64,000 nt of DNA from an uncultured Lachnospiraceae bacterium. GTDB lineage: Bacteria; Bacillota; Clostridia; Lachnospirales; Lachnospiraceae. This document shows positions 32,892 to 42,151 of this stretch, piece after piece. The position numbers were made by a program, and so were the translations under genes. The stretch spans positions 1 through 64,000 of the forward strand of contig CAJKGK010000006.1 in assembly GCA_905199445.1 (NCBI GenBank), read 5' to 3'. A model generated the notes under the pieces. The model did not search any database. It was given only the letters and a program-made list of their open reading frames with translations, and was not told where the DNA came from. Position 1 is the stretch's first letter; each line of letters opens with the position of its first letter.

Positions 32892-35800
32892 TTACTGGTC
32901 TTCAGGGGGGTTATTGCTCTGATTTTTCTTTTCCAGATTTTTGTTTGCTGTAGCCAGCATCAGTTTAATTCTGTTGACCTGATTGACCTCGCTTGCACCG
33001 GGATCATAGTCAATAGCAACAATGTTGGCCTCCGGGTGTTGCCGGCGCAGCTCTTTGATAACGCCTTTGCCTACAATGTGGTTTGGAAGGCAGCCAAAAG
33101 GCTGGGTGCAGACAATGTTTGGCGCGCCCTGATGGATCAGCTCAATCATTTCTCCGGTTAAAAACCATCCTTCACCGGTTTGATTGCCCAAAGAGACAAT
33201 AGGGGATGCATAGTCTGCCAGATCCTGGATATAGGCCTGTTCGGAAAAATGCCGGCTGGCCCGCAGTTCTTTTCGTGCTGTTTTTCGAATCGTTTCCAAA
33301 AATTTTATTCCCAGGTTGCCAAGAAGGGCAGACTTTTTAGATTTACCCAGGTAGTCTCTTTTGAAATTCGTATTAAAGAAACAGTACAGGAAGAAATCCA
33401 GCAAATCCGGCATAACCGCTTCTGCGCCTTCGGCCTCAAGAAGATCGACCAGGTAATTATTGGCTGAAGGTGAAAACTTTACAAGAATTTCGCCGACAAT
33501 ACCAACCCTGGGTTTTTCCATCTTTTCATGAATAGGCAGACGGTCAAAATCACGGATAATTCCCTGGATGTTCTTTTTAAAGCTGCTTTTTGAACGGCCG
33601 GTCAGGGATGCAATACAGCGTTTTTTCCATTTTTCATGGAGCGCGTTGGCACTTCCGGGTTTTTTCTCATAAGGACGCATACGGTAAAGGACACGCATGA
33701 ATACGTCGCCGTAAACAATGGCTTCCATGGCAGCCTTAAGCATAGGCAGTGTATATTTAAAACCAGGATTTTTTTCAATGCCCTGAGCGCTGAGGGAGAT
33801 CACAGGGATCTGAGACATTCCTGCATTGGCCAGTGCACGGCGGATAAAGCCTACATAATTGGTGGCACGACAGCCGCCGCCGGTCTGGGACATGGCGATG
33901 GCCACTCTGTTTAGGTCATAGTTTCCGGAAAGCAATGCCTTCATAATCTGCCCGACAACGCAAATGGAAGGGTAACAGGCATCGTTATTTACATATTTAA
34001 GACCGATATCAATGGCTTCCCGGTCGCAGTCTGGAAGCAGTTGGACATTCAGTCCGTTCGCACTCAGCGCAGGTACCAGAAGCTCAAAATGAATCGGCGA
34101 CATATTAGGGGCAAGAATGGTATAATTTTTCCGCATTTGTTCCGTGAAAATCACGCGTTTGTGGGCACTGGACTGGATATGTCCTTTTATATTTTTCTGT
34201 TCACGCATGCGCACAGCGGCAATCAGGGAGCGAATTCGGATCCGGGCAGCCCCCAGGTTACTTACTTCATCAATTTTCAGGCAGGTGTAAATCCGGCCGG
34301 AACCATTTAAAATATCTTTGACCTGATCGGTTGTAACCGCATCCAGGCCGCAGCCAAAGGAATTAAGCTGAATTAATTCCAGGTTATTTTGAGTTTTTAC
34401 AAACTGAGCGGCAGCATACAGTCTGGAGTGATACATCCACTGGTCCGATACAATTAAAGGCCGTTCCGGTGTACCCAGGTGGGAAATCGAGTCTTCGGTG
34501 AGTACTGCAATACCATATGAGGTAATCAGTTCAGGGATGCCGTGATTGATTTCACCGTCTGTATGGTATGGACGGCCAGCCAGAACAATCCCTTTCATAT
34601 GATGTTCACGAAGGTAGGCCAGTGTTTCTTCACCTTTGTCCCGCATATCCTGACGAACCGCTGCCAGCTCTTTCCATGCCTTATCGGCAGCCTGGCGGAT
34701 TTCCTCGGATGGAATACTGAAGGCCCGGCCGATTTCTTCGTTCAGGCGGTCTTTAATGTGTTCCGGATTGTCCAGTGCAAGAAATGGATTCATAAAATGA
34801 ATATGCTCATCTCTGATCTCTTCTACATTATTTTTTATATTTTCCGAATAGGATGTGACAATCGGGCAGTTATAATGGTTATTTGCTTCAGACACTTCAT
34901 TCCGTTCGTAAGGGATGGACGGATAGAAGATAAACTTAATGCCTTGTTTAATCAGCCATGTAATGTGGCCGTGAACCAGTTTCGCCGGGTAACATACGGA
35001 TTCGCTGGGAATGGACTCAATGCCCAGGGCATAAATTTTCGGGGAGGAGGGCGGTGAAAGAATCACACGGAAGCCCAGCTCATTGAAAAATGTAAACCAG
35101 AAAGGATAGTTTTCATACTGGTTCAGTACCCTTGGAATACCTACCGTACCCCGATAAGCTTTATCGGCAGTTAAAGGTTCATAGCTAAAAAGACGTTTTA
35201 ACTTATAAGCGAAAAGGTTGGGAACATCACTTTTTTTCTTTTCACGACCCAGGCCGACTTCGCAACGGTTGCCTGTGATAAACTGACGGCCGCCGGAAAA
35301 ACGGTTAATGGTCAGGTGACAGTTGTTTGTACATCCTTTACAGCGGGCCATGCTGGTTGTGTACTGAAGTGAGATAATTTTATCCAGAGGAAGCATGGTC
35401 GTCTGGGTGCCGTCGTAGCGTTCACGGGCAATTAAGGCGGCTCCGAAAGCACCCATGATGCCTGCAATATCCGGACGTACGGCTTGGCGGCCGGATATTC
35501 TCTCAAAACTGCGCAGTACAGCATCATTATAAAAGGTTCCGCCCTGAACAACGACTTTTTTGCCCAGATCCTTCGGATCGGTGAGTTTGATTACCTTATA
35601 CAGCGCATTTTTTATAACTGAATAAGCCAGACCTGCAGAAATATCGCCGACCTGGGCACCTTCCTTCTGGGCCTGTTTGACATTGGAATTCATAAATACC
35701 GTACATCTGGAACCTAAATCCACGGGATTTTCTGCAAATAAGGCGATTTTTGCAAAATCACTGATTTCATAGTTCAGCGACCGGGCAAATGTTTCGATGA

Positions 35801-37154
35801 AAGAACCGCAGCCGGCGGAGCAGGCTTCATTGAGCAGCACACTGTCCACGGTATGATTGCGGATTTTGATACATTTCATATCCTGACCGCCAATATCCAG
35901 GATACAGTCCACATCCGGTTCAAAAAATGCAGCTGCATAGTAGTGAGCAACGGTTTCGACTTCGCCTTCATCCAGCATCAGTGCAGCTTTAATCAGGGCT
36001 TCCCCATAACCGGTGGAACAGGAACGGACAATGCGGGCACTGTCCGGAAGTGTCTTGGTGATTTCTGTAATTGCACGGATGGTTGTCTTTAGCGGATTAC
36101 CGTTATTGCTGCTGTAGAAGGAATAAAGGAGTGATCCGTCTTCTCCGATAACAGCAGCCTTGGTTGTTGTGGAGCCGGCGTCGATTCCCAGAAAACAGTC
36201 ACCTTCATAGTCCTTTAAGGATCCTTTTTGCACGGTATGAACCTGATGGCGTTTTGTGAATTCATCGTATTCAGCCTGATTTTCAAACAGAGGCTGCATT
36301 CTTGTTGTTTCGGCCTCGATCTTTATATCCGACGATAAAAGTCGAATCAGGTCTTCAACAGATGTATGGGTATCCGCTTTATAGTTCATGGCTGCACCCA
36401 TAGCAGCAAAAAGATGGGAGTTGTCCGGTGCAATAATATGTTCCGGTGTCAGTTTTAATGTACGGATAAAGCATGCCCGAAGTTCTGAAAGAAAGTGAAG
36501 GGGGCCGCCCAGAAATGCCACATTGCCTCGAATCGGTTTACCGCAGGCCAAACCGCTGATTGTCTGGTTGACAACGGCCTGAAAGATAGAAACAGAAAGG
36601 TCTTCTTTTGTGGCACCTTCGTTAATCAGCGGCTGAATATCGGATTTGGCAAAAACACCGCAGCGGGCCGCGATGGGATAAACAGCCTTGTAATTTTTGG
36701 CATATTCATTAAGACCGGGGGCATCCGTCTGTAAAAGAGAGGCCATTTGGTCGATAAATGAGCCTGTACCGCCGGCACATATGCCGTTCATACGTTGCTC
36801 GATATTACCGCCGGAAAAATAAATAATCTTTGCGTCCTCGCCACCCAGTTCAATGGCAACATCCGTTTGTGGAGCAATAGTCTGCAGCGCTGTGGATACG
36901 GAAATGACTTCCTGAACAAAGGGAACCTGAATGGCTTTGGAAAGGGACATACCGCCAGAACCTGTAATCATTGGATAGATTTCCATCTGTCCCAGGCGTT
37001 GATGGGCTTTTTGAACCAGAGCCAGCAGGGTTTCACGAATATTGGCAAAATGTCTTTCATAATCTGAAAAAAGGATATGATTTTGTTCATCTAAAAAAGC
37101 AACTTTGACAGTGGTGGAGCCAATGTCAATACCTAAACTAATCTTTTGATTCAT
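32892..37154 (-). CDS. Giant activase-dehydratase fusion (BcrAD/BadFG ATPases plus HgdB-like part)
   Basis: The 1420-residue protein has two actin-fold activase modules: residues about 5-270 (GIDIGSTTVKVAF, CAGGTGSFIDQMA) and about 320-590 (LGIDAGSTTTKAAVIG, CSAGCGSFIETFA). Each has the Cys motif by which activase dimers hold a [4Fe-4S] cluster. Next come a Cys-rich patch (CKGCTNNCH, about 605), a DUF2229-like part (ESVCYPAKLVHGH, about 718) and an HgdB-like part (NDACYPSICVVGQ about 1058, QTGGGCRATNYVG about 1090, QPFGCLPNHIVGKG about 1350). Related activases drive ATP-dependent low-potential reductions; the substrate is unknown. ATG 37154 has only a weak site. It is not near acyl-CoA genes. 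Confidence 0.88.
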   Translation of the reverse strand: MNQKISLGIDIGSTTVKVAFLDEQNHILFSDYERHFANIRETLLALVQKAHQRLGQMEIYPMITGSGGMSLSKAIQVPFVQEVISVSTALQTIAPQTDVAIELGGEDAKIIYFSGGNIEQRMNGICAGGTGSFIDQMASLLQTDAPGLNEYAKNYKAVYPIAARCGVFAKSDIQPLINEGATKEDLSVSIFQAVVNQTISGLACGKPIRGNVAFLGGPLHFLSELRACFIRTLKLTPEHIIAPDNSHLFAAMGAAMNYKADTHTSVEDLIRLLSSDIKIEAETTRMQPLFENQAEYDEFTKRHQVHTVQKGSLKDYEGDCFLGIDAGSTTTKAAVIGEDGSLLYSFYSSNNGNPLKTTIRAITEITKTLPDSARIVRSCSTGYGEALIKAALMLDEGEVETVAHYYAAAFFEPDVDCILDIGGQDMKCIKIRNHTVDSVLLNEACSAGCGSFIETFARSLNYEISDFAKIALFAENPVDLGSRCTVFMNSNVKQAQKEGAQVGDISAGLAYSVIKNALYKVIKLTDPKDLGKKVVVQGGTFYNDAVLRSFERISGRQAVRPDIAGIMGAFGAALIARERYDGTQTTMLPLDKIISLQYTTSMARCKGCTNNCHLTINRFSGGRQFITGNRCEVGLGREKKKSDVPNLFAYKLKRLFSYEPLTADKAYRGTVGIPRVLNQYENYPFWFTFFNELGFRVILSPPSSPKIYALGIESIPSESVCYPAKLVHGHITWLIKQGIKFIFYPSIPYERNEVSEANNHYNCPIVTSYSENIKNNVEEIRDEHIHFMNPFLALDNPEHIKDRLNEEIGRAFSIPSEEIRQAADKAWKELAAVRQDMRDKGEETLAYLREHHMKGIVLAGRPYHTDGEINHGIPELITSYGIAVLTEDSISHLGTPERPLIVSDQWMYHSRLYAAAQFVKTQNNLELIQLNSFGCGLDAVTTDQVKDILNGSGRIYTCLKIDEVSNLGAARIRIRSLIAAVRMREQKNIKGHIQSSAHKRVIFTEQMRKNYTILAPNMSPIHFELLVPALSANGLNVQLLPDCDREAIDIGLKYVNNDACYPSICVVGQIMKALLSGNYDLNRVAIAMSQTGGGCRATNYVGFIRRALANAGMSQIPVISLSAQGIEKNPGFKYTLPMLKAAMEAIVYGDVFMRVLYRMRPYEKKPGSANALHEKWKKRCIASLTGRSKSSFKKNIQGIIRDFDRLPIHEKMEKPRVGIVGEILVKFSPSANNYLVDLLEAEGAEAVMPDLLDFFLYCFFNTNFKRDYLGKSKKSALLGNLGIKFLETIRKTARKELRASRHFSEQAYIQDLADYASPIVSLGNQTGEGWFLTGEMIELIHQGAPNIVCTQPFGCLPNHIVGKGVIKELRRQHPEANIVAIDYDPGASEVNQVNRIKLMLATANKNLEKKNQSNNPPEDQ

Positions 37155-37248
37155 AACATTAATATGAATGCGGGGATAAAATTCTCCGCAGTGCCCTCCT
37201 AACTTTTTAATTCCCGCGAGCAACGGGATATTTGATTAAGCCGAATCT

Positions 37249-37277
37249 ATTATACGATATGGTTTTCCAAAAAACAA
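37249..37277 (-). promoter_or_regulatory. Promoter of the activase-dehydratase gene
   Basis: On the minus strand, TTGTTT (37272-37277) and TATAAT (37249-37254) are 17 bases apart. The transcript would have a leader of nearly 90 bases, containing a small CCCG/CGGG hairpin and an AGGAGGG that sits too far from ATG 37154 to serve it directly. Confidence 0.65.
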
Positions 37278-37431
37278 TAAACAATTTGTAAAAAATGATA
37301 AAAATCGCCATTATAATAGGTAATAACTGGATACATGTCAATGGGTAAAAAGCAAAATAAAAGCTGAATTTCCGGGTACCAAAGGTCATCATCTGCATAT
37401 ATTGGATACAAAGAATTTTATTGGTGAGGTT

Positions 37432-37908
37432 ATGAATTATTATCAGTCAGGGAATGTTCGGGGGATGACCTTTGATGGCAATAACCGTTGTCCAGGCATT
37501 ATGCATACCGTGAGAAAGGGGGATACACTGTACAGAATCAGCCGTATGTATGGCGTAAGTCTGGAGCAGGTGATGGATGCCAATCCGGATGTCAATGTAT
37601 ATAATCTTCCGGTGGGGAGCATGATCTGTGTTCCAATGGCGGCTGCGGCAGGGGAAATGCCCGGTCCTGGGAATTCTTATGTCGGAGGCGGCACCGGAGG
37701 CATGCAGGATATGACGCCACGGTCTGGCGGGCAGATGATGTCTCAGCGACAGATGGGCAGGGAATATATTGTTGCCCATGGAGAATCCATTGGTGATATT
37801 TTAAAAAAATTCAATATGGATTATGAAAATTTTATTAAATATAATCCGGAACTCATCCAGATGATTTTGCCTGAAGGCCGGAAAATTTATGTTAATGACA
37901 GGGATTAA
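37432..37908 (+). CDS. LysM-domain protein
   Basis: The 158-residue protein has two LysM modules, at about residues 23-70 (HTVRKGDTLYRISRMYGVS, ending VGSMICVP) and 113-155 (YIVAHGESIGDILKKFNMD). A Gly/Pro/Met-rich linker joins them. LysM binds N-acetylglucosamine-containing glycans. No signal peptide is visible, so it may act on the spore surface after mother-cell lysis or be exported another way. ATG 37432 follows GGTGAGG. Confidence 0.85.
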   Translation: MNYYQSGNVRGMTFDGNNRCPGIMHTVRKGDTLYRISRMYGVSLEQVMDANPDVNVYNLPVGSMICVPMAAAAGEMPGPGNSYVGGGTGGMQDMTPRSGGQMMSQRQMGREYIVAHGESIGDILKKFNMDYENFIKYNPELIQMILPEGRKIYVNDRD

Positions 37909-37966
37909 GCTTTAAAGAAACGTGAGAAATCCCCGGTGTAAGGCCGATTCTTATGCTGGATAAAGG

Positions 37967-37995
37967 TTGACAATATGAAGGCGGTTTACTATAAT
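37967..37995 (+). promoter_or_regulatory. Consensus promoter ahead of the rhomboid-like gene
   Basis: TTGACA (37967-37972) and TATAAT (37990-37995), spaced 17 bases, form a perfect SigA-type promoter. Transcription would start near 38002, only 18 bases before a hairpin with a T-run. Confidence 0.87.
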
Positions 37996-38019
37996 TAAAA
38001 TAGTTTTGCATGTGAAGAG

Positions 38020-38045
38020 CGGGAGGCAGTGACACCTCCCGTTTT
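38020..38045 (+). terminator. Terminator-like hairpin just after the promoter
   Basis: CGGGAGG (38020-38026) pairs with CCTCCCG (38035-38041) around an 8-base loop, followed by TTTT. Lying about 18 bases into the transcript, it could act as an attenuator or as part of a structured leader rather than end an earlier gene. Confidence 0.6.
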
Positions 38046-38057
38046 CACCATTCATCG

Positions 38058-38080
38058 TGATGCCGCCGACAGGCGCATGT
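38058..38080 (+). promoter_or_regulatory. Second leader hairpin, similar to the one at 1197-1229
   Basis: ATGCCGCC (38060-38067) pairs with GGCGCAT (38072-38078) with one bulged C and a GACA loop. It shares TGATGCCGCC and GCATGT with the hairpin near 1.2 kb, and both follow a GCGGGA-type hairpin. I do not know this motif as a riboswitch class. Confidence 0.45.
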
Positions 38081-38126
38081 CAGTTTAAAACAACATTATA
38101 AAATGAAAGAGAGGACTTAGCAAGCT

Positions 38127-38984
38127 ATGTTGGACAAGCTGGAACGAAAATTTGGCCGATATGCCATTAAGAACCTGATGAGGTATATTATCGTTCTGTA
38201 CGCCATCGGTTTTTTCCTGGCGATTGCCATGCCAGAAGTTTACTACACGTATTTTTGTCTGGACGCCAAAGCGATTTTACATGGACAGGTTTGGAGAATC
38301 TTTACGTTTCTTATGAACTCCCCCAACAATAATCCTATTTTTGTGATTTTTTCGCTGTACCTGTATTATATTTTGGGAAGTACACTGGAAAATGCCTGGG
38401 GGGCATTCCGCTTTAACCTTTACTATTTTACCGGTGTTTTTGGAACCGTTCTTGCGGCGATCATTGGTTATTTTATTACAGGACTTTCCGGTGTCTGGTT
38501 TTATATGGATACCTATTACATCAATATGTCGCTGTTTCTGGCCTTTGCCACACTGATTCCGGATATGCAGCTTTTGTTTATGTTTATTATTCCGGTAAAG
38601 ATGAAGTGGCTGGCTATACTTGATGGTGTGTTTCTGGCTATATCATTTTTCCAGGGCGGTCTGTCTACAAAGGTGTCCATTGTCGTCGCACTGCTGAACT
38701 TTTTTGTATATTTCTTTTCATTTATGCACCGGAGATTTTCACCCAAACAGATGCACCGTAAATATGTCTATCATAAAGCGGTGAATCAGGGAATGAAGTC
38801 AGCAGGTCCTGGGCCGTCGGGGGCCCGGCCGGGAGGAACTCAGACTCAGGCCAGACATCGCTGTGCGGTATGTGGACGGACAGAACTGGATGATGAGACG
38901 CTGGAATTCCGCTATTGCTCCAAATGTAACGGTAATTATGAATATTGTCAGGATCATCTGTTTACCCATACGCATGTTAAATAG
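38127..38984 (+). CDS. Rhomboid-like membrane protein with C-terminal zinc ribbon
   Basis: The 285-residue protein has about six membrane helices in the rhomboid layout, including GQVWRIFTFLMNS and LYLYYILGSTLENAWGAFRF before the third helix. Where active rhomboids have GxSG, it has NMSL (Ser about 135, no flanking Gly), and I see no catalytic His in the last helix, so it is probably not a standard protease and may be derlin-like. After a Pro/Gly-rich linker, the C-terminus has CAVC, CSKC and YCQDH, a likely zinc-binding module in the cytoplasm. It leads a run of genes of unknown function and has its own strong promoter. Confidence 0.8.
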   Translation: MLDKLERKFGRYAIKNLMRYIIVLYAIGFFLAIAMPEVYYTYFCLDAKAILHGQVWRIFTFLMNSPNNNPIFVIFSLYLYYILGSTLENAWGAFRFNLYYFTGVFGTVLAAIIGYFITGLSGVWFYMDTYYINMSLFLAFATLIPDMQLLFMFIIPVKMKWLAILDGVFLAISFFQGGLSTKVSIVVALLNFFVYFFSFMHRRFSPKQMHRKYVYHKAVNQGMKSAGPGPSGARPGGTQTQARHRCAVCGRTELDDETLEFRYCSKCNGNYEYCQDHLFTHTHVK

Positions 38985-39011
38985 ACTAGACTTTTACAGG
39001 AGGGAATCAAT

Positions 39012-40391
39012 GTGAATATCAATCGCCTGATTAAAGAACTGAAAAAAGGCAATAATCCAGAAAAGAACCTGAGCAGTTACAGCCAGCTTTTGCTGGCTGA
39101 GCAGCAGAGACTGGCTTATGGCAAGCTGTTGCTTTCATATACGGAAAATTATGATATGCTGACAAAAGCGGAGGAAGGACCTGTAGCCGATGGGCTTAAA
39201 ACCATAACCGGACTGCTGCGTACATTATGCGGTGGCGATATGGATTTTGAGAAGGCGGTGCGCAGCCTGGACGATTGCAGAAATCAGATGATTGCAAGAA
39301 TGCGTGTGCTGGAAACCTATGTTCATTTCCTGGAAGTTTATGAACATATTTTTAATCGCCTGGAATATAAGTTTGAACTTCCGGCCGATATTCCATCCGT
39401 TGAAATGATGATTCAGGATGCGGTAAACTATATTTCCAGGCCTCAGGATGCGCAGGCGGTCAACTCGAATATCCAGGACGTGCTTTCAGAGCTTCCGGTA
39501 CGGCTGACAACTACAAAGTTTTTGGATCTGTTACACCAGAGCTGTCTGTGTTATGAAGGCACACGCAGCGATATGGCGGATAAATTTTTTGAAAGCATGA
39601 AACGCTGTGCCCATATGCCGGCCCTTAAGGAGCTGGATCCTTCCTGGAGCGAGCTGTACTCGGTGTGTGCTGAGCTGGAAGCGCTTGATCTGTCAGCTGT
39701 GGATCAGTCGCTGTGCCGGAAATTGTCAGAAAAAATTACAGGATGCGGTCGTCTTCTTGCCGAATATCTGAGTAATACTCTGGATTTACTGGATTTGATC
39801 AATCCGCTGTATATTGTTTTGATTACAACACCATATACCATATCCCCGCTTCCTGAAATCAATCAGATTAAAAAGCTTTTTGCTGCATATTTAAAATCTG
39901 TTGACGGCGGAAACATTTTGGATATCGATGAAGACCTTTTAGGCGGATTGTCCAAAATTGTTGAAAATCAGCAGCTGTATGTTGGTGAGGCGATGCTGCT
40001 GGAGGATGTGCTGCCGCAGGTGTGCCAGATTTACAGTACGGATATTGAGGCTATGATGCTTAACGGTATTTTTGGTGTGCTTCAGACTGCCGAACGTCTT
40101 GGCGGAGCCGATCCTGGGGCAGATCTGAAGAAAAAAGGTGCCTACTACGTTGTGGGACGGTCAGATATCGAAGCTGGAATTGCTGATTTGGAATCTGCAT
40201 ATAAAGAAACCTTTAAGATGGTTTCTCAGCCGATCCGAAGAGCTGTGATCAGTAAAACCTTTGACAGAATTCCCGTGCCTTTTGACAGTATAGATGCTGT
40301 CTGTGAATATATTCGCAGCAGTTTTGAAAGCTGCAGCGAGCTTTATGAGCGAGTGGCATGCAGCCAGCTGATTGCTCAGATGAAGGAGTGA
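39012..40391 (+). CDS. Unknown alpha-helical protein, 459 residues
   Basis: I do not recognise a family. The protein is predicted to be almost entirely helical and soluble, with no membrane segment or catalytic signature. Features include an N-terminal NRLIKELKKGNNPEKN, repeated Leu-rich helices and a few scattered Cys. The start is GTG at 39012, after AGGAGGGAATCAAT. It lies between the rhomboid-like gene and a 102-residue unknown gene, with gaps of 27 and 5 bases, so the three are probably one transcript. Confidence 0.8.
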   Translation: MNINRLIKELKKGNNPEKNLSSYSQLLLAEQQRLAYGKLLLSYTENYDMLTKAEEGPVADGLKTITGLLRTLCGGDMDFEKAVRSLDDCRNQMIARMRVLETYVHFLEVYEHIFNRLEYKFELPADIPSVEMMIQDAVNYISRPQDAQAVNSNIQDVLSELPVRLTTTKFLDLLHQSCLCYEGTRSDMADKFFESMKRCAHMPALKELDPSWSELYSVCAELEALDLSAVDQSLCRKLSEKITGCGRLLAEYLSNTLDLLDLINPLYIVLITTPYTISPLPEINQIKKLFAAYLKSVDGGNILDIDEDLLGGLSKIVENQQLYVGEAMLLEDVLPQVCQIYSTDIEAMMLNGIFGVLQTAERLGGADPGADLKKKGAYYVVGRSDIEAGIADLESAYKETFKMVSQPIRRAVISKTFDRIPVPFDSIDAVCEYIRSSFESCSELYERVACSQLIAQMKE

Positions 40392-40396
40392 CAAGC

Positions 40397-40705
40397 ATGA
40401 TTCGATGGCGGAAACCGTTATATCTGGGGGCGTCTGTGCATGAGCGGGCTGCCGTCATCCGATACAGGCTGAAATTCAAAAAATTTCCGGGCTTGTATTA
40501 TTATATGATAGTTCCGGCCGGCGCTGACCTTCCGGAAATCATTCAGGCCGTATGTCTGAAGCAGGATTATTATAAAAAGCAAGAATTTACAGTGATTGGT
40601 GTGGCAGGCTATAAACAGGAATCCCTGGAACTGATGGCCAAAATTATTGACGATACTTATCAGCATACAGGAACATTCAACGTGAGACAGTATCTTGGGC
40701 TATAA
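40397..40705 (+). CDS. Unknown small protein, 102 residues
   Basis: A compact protein starting MIRWRKPLYLGASV with a mixed helix/strand pattern (GLYYYMIVPAGADLPEII; FTVIGVAGYKQESLEL). No known motif is visible. AAGGAGTGACAAGC before ATG 40397 sets the start; the site overlaps the stop of the preceding gene, so translation is likely coupled with the 459-residue protein. Confidence 0.8.
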   Translation: MIRWRKPLYLGASVHERAAVIRYRLKFKKFPGLYYYMIVPAGADLPEIIQAVCLKQDYYKKQEFTVIGVAGYKQESLELMAKIIDDTYQHTGTFNVRQYLGL

Positions 40706-40744
40706 AAAGATCACTGCAAAATCCCGGAAGGAGGCAAGGCTGGC

Positions 40745-41650
40745 ATGCTACATATGTTGCTGGTTATTTTAAAAATTATCGGTATCTTATTGCTGGTACT
40801 GCTGGGACTTATTCTTTTTGCAGCTTTGAGCATTCTTTTTGTACCTCTCAGATATCGTGTCTGGGTAAAATATGACCAACAGCTTCAGGCCAGTCTTCGT
40901 CTTTCCTGGTTTCTGAGACTGATCAGTCTTCGTGTGACTTTTGACACTGCCCAAAACGATGGGGACGGGAACATGCAGTACAGTGTCCGTATTTTAGGAT
41001 ATCGGTTTGCAGACAGCCGGAAGGCCAAAGCGCAGACCGGGAATAAAGACGAAGATCATGGTACGCCCAAAGACCCATTGCCGCAAAAGCAGGAACAGGT
41101 GTATGAAACAAAGCAGACTGAACATAATAAAACCATAGAAACCTTGGATCAGGAAAAACCTGAACAGGAAGAGGAAAAACAGCAGGCATCCGACGGCTTA
41201 AAAATGAATTTGTTTGAAAAGCTTAAATCTAAATTTAAGCGTGCGACAGATCTGAAACACAGGATTTCTCAAAAGGTTCAAAGACTGCGGCATAAAAAAG
41301 ATGCCATAATGAATATACTTACAGATCCAAACAATCAGCCGGTTTTTTTGAAGCTGAAAAACAGTGTAAAAAAGCTGCTTTTGTATTTGCTGCCAACTCA
41401 CTTTGAACTGACACTTCATTTTGGATTTGAGGATCCGGCATCAACCGGCACTTGTCTGGGGCTGCTTAGTCTTTTGTATCCTTTGTATACAGATCATATT
41501 TGTCTGTATCCGGATTTTGAACATCAGATATTTAAAGGCGAAACCTTTATCAAAGGACGGATCCGCAGCTTTATTTTTGTGAAGACATTTCTGACGCTGG
41601 CTTTGGATAAGGGTGTCCGCAGAGTGCTTCAGTCATTTAAACGCATATAA
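40745..41650 (+). CDS. DUF2953-family membrane protein (YtfI-like)
   Basis: The 301-residue protein has one N-terminal helix (LLVLLGLILFAALSILFVP), a beta-rich region, a long charged and Gln/Glu/Lys-rich insert (about residues 100-160) and a C-terminal conserved part (FELTLHFGFEDPASTGTCLG). This is the DUF2953 layout, usually encoded just before ytfJ, as here. Its function is not known; a role in sporulation is inferred from the neighbour. AAGGAGG precedes the start. Confidence 0.85.
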   Translation: MLHMLLVILKIIGILLLVLLGLILFAALSILFVPLRYRVWVKYDQQLQASLRLSWFLRLISLRVTFDTAQNDGDGNMQYSVRILGYRFADSRKAKAQTGNKDEDHGTPKDPLPQKQEQVYETKQTEHNKTIETLDQEKPEQEEEKQQASDGLKMNLFEKLKSKFKRATDLKHRISQKVQRLRHKKDAIMNILTDPNNQPVFLKLKNSVKKLLLYLLPTHFELTLHFGFEDPASTGTCLGLLSLLYPLYTDHICLYPDFEHQIFKGETFIKGRIRSFIFVKTFLTLALDKGVRRVLQSFKRI

Positions 41651-41679
41651 AATTTATTAATTATCCGGGAGGTATTTCA

Positions 41680-42093
41680 ATGGCAGAAAAGGAAAGTAAA
41701 TTTACAACAACGGTAGAATCGCTTTTTAAAGGAATGGACAGCTTTATTTCGGCAAAGACCGTTGTGGGTGATGTGGTTACTGTTAATGATACAATTATTG
41801 TACCGCTGGTGGACGTTTCTTTTGGCGTTGCGGCCGGAGCCTGGGAAAAGACAGATAAAAACAGTGCCGGCGGCGGTATGGGCGGCAAGGTTAAGCCGGC
41901 GGCGGTACTTGTAATTTCAAACGGAACGACAAAGATGGTTCCTGTCAATCAGCCTCAGGATGCGGTGACAAGAATTATTGATTTGGTGCCGGATGTAGTC
42001 AACCATTTTATGCCGGGGAGCAAAAATGATGATGTGGATCCGGAAGTTGAAAAAGCCGTTAACGAGGCTGTTCATAAAGAATCTGAAATATAA
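41680..42093 (+). CDS. ytfJ: GerW-family sporulation protein YtfJ
   Basis: The 137-residue protein matches YtfJ/GerW: SAKTVVGDVVTVNDTIIVPL, then VSFGVAAGAW, a Gly-rich GGGMGGKVKPAAVLVI and a C-terminal helix. GerW is needed for proper spore germination in Bacillus. It follows the DUF2953 gene by 29 bases. GGGAGGTATTTCA precedes the start. Confidence 0.93.
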   Translation: MAEKESKFTTTVESLFKGMDSFISAKTVVGDVVTVNDTIIVPLVDVSFGVAAGAWEKTDKNSAGGGMGGKVKPAAVLVISNGTTKMVPVNQPQDAVTRIIDLVPDVVNHFMPGSKNDDVDPEVEKAVNEAVHKESEI

Positions 42094-42151
42094 GGCGCAA
42101 CAAACCGGCAGAAGGGGCATATAATGTTTATAACTAAGAGATGATCAGGTT

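Noticed and set aside
33180..37067. Several plus-strand frames of 79-171 residues opposite the large activase gene
   Set aside because: All are in the shadow of a clearly conserved 1420-residue protein on the minus strand.
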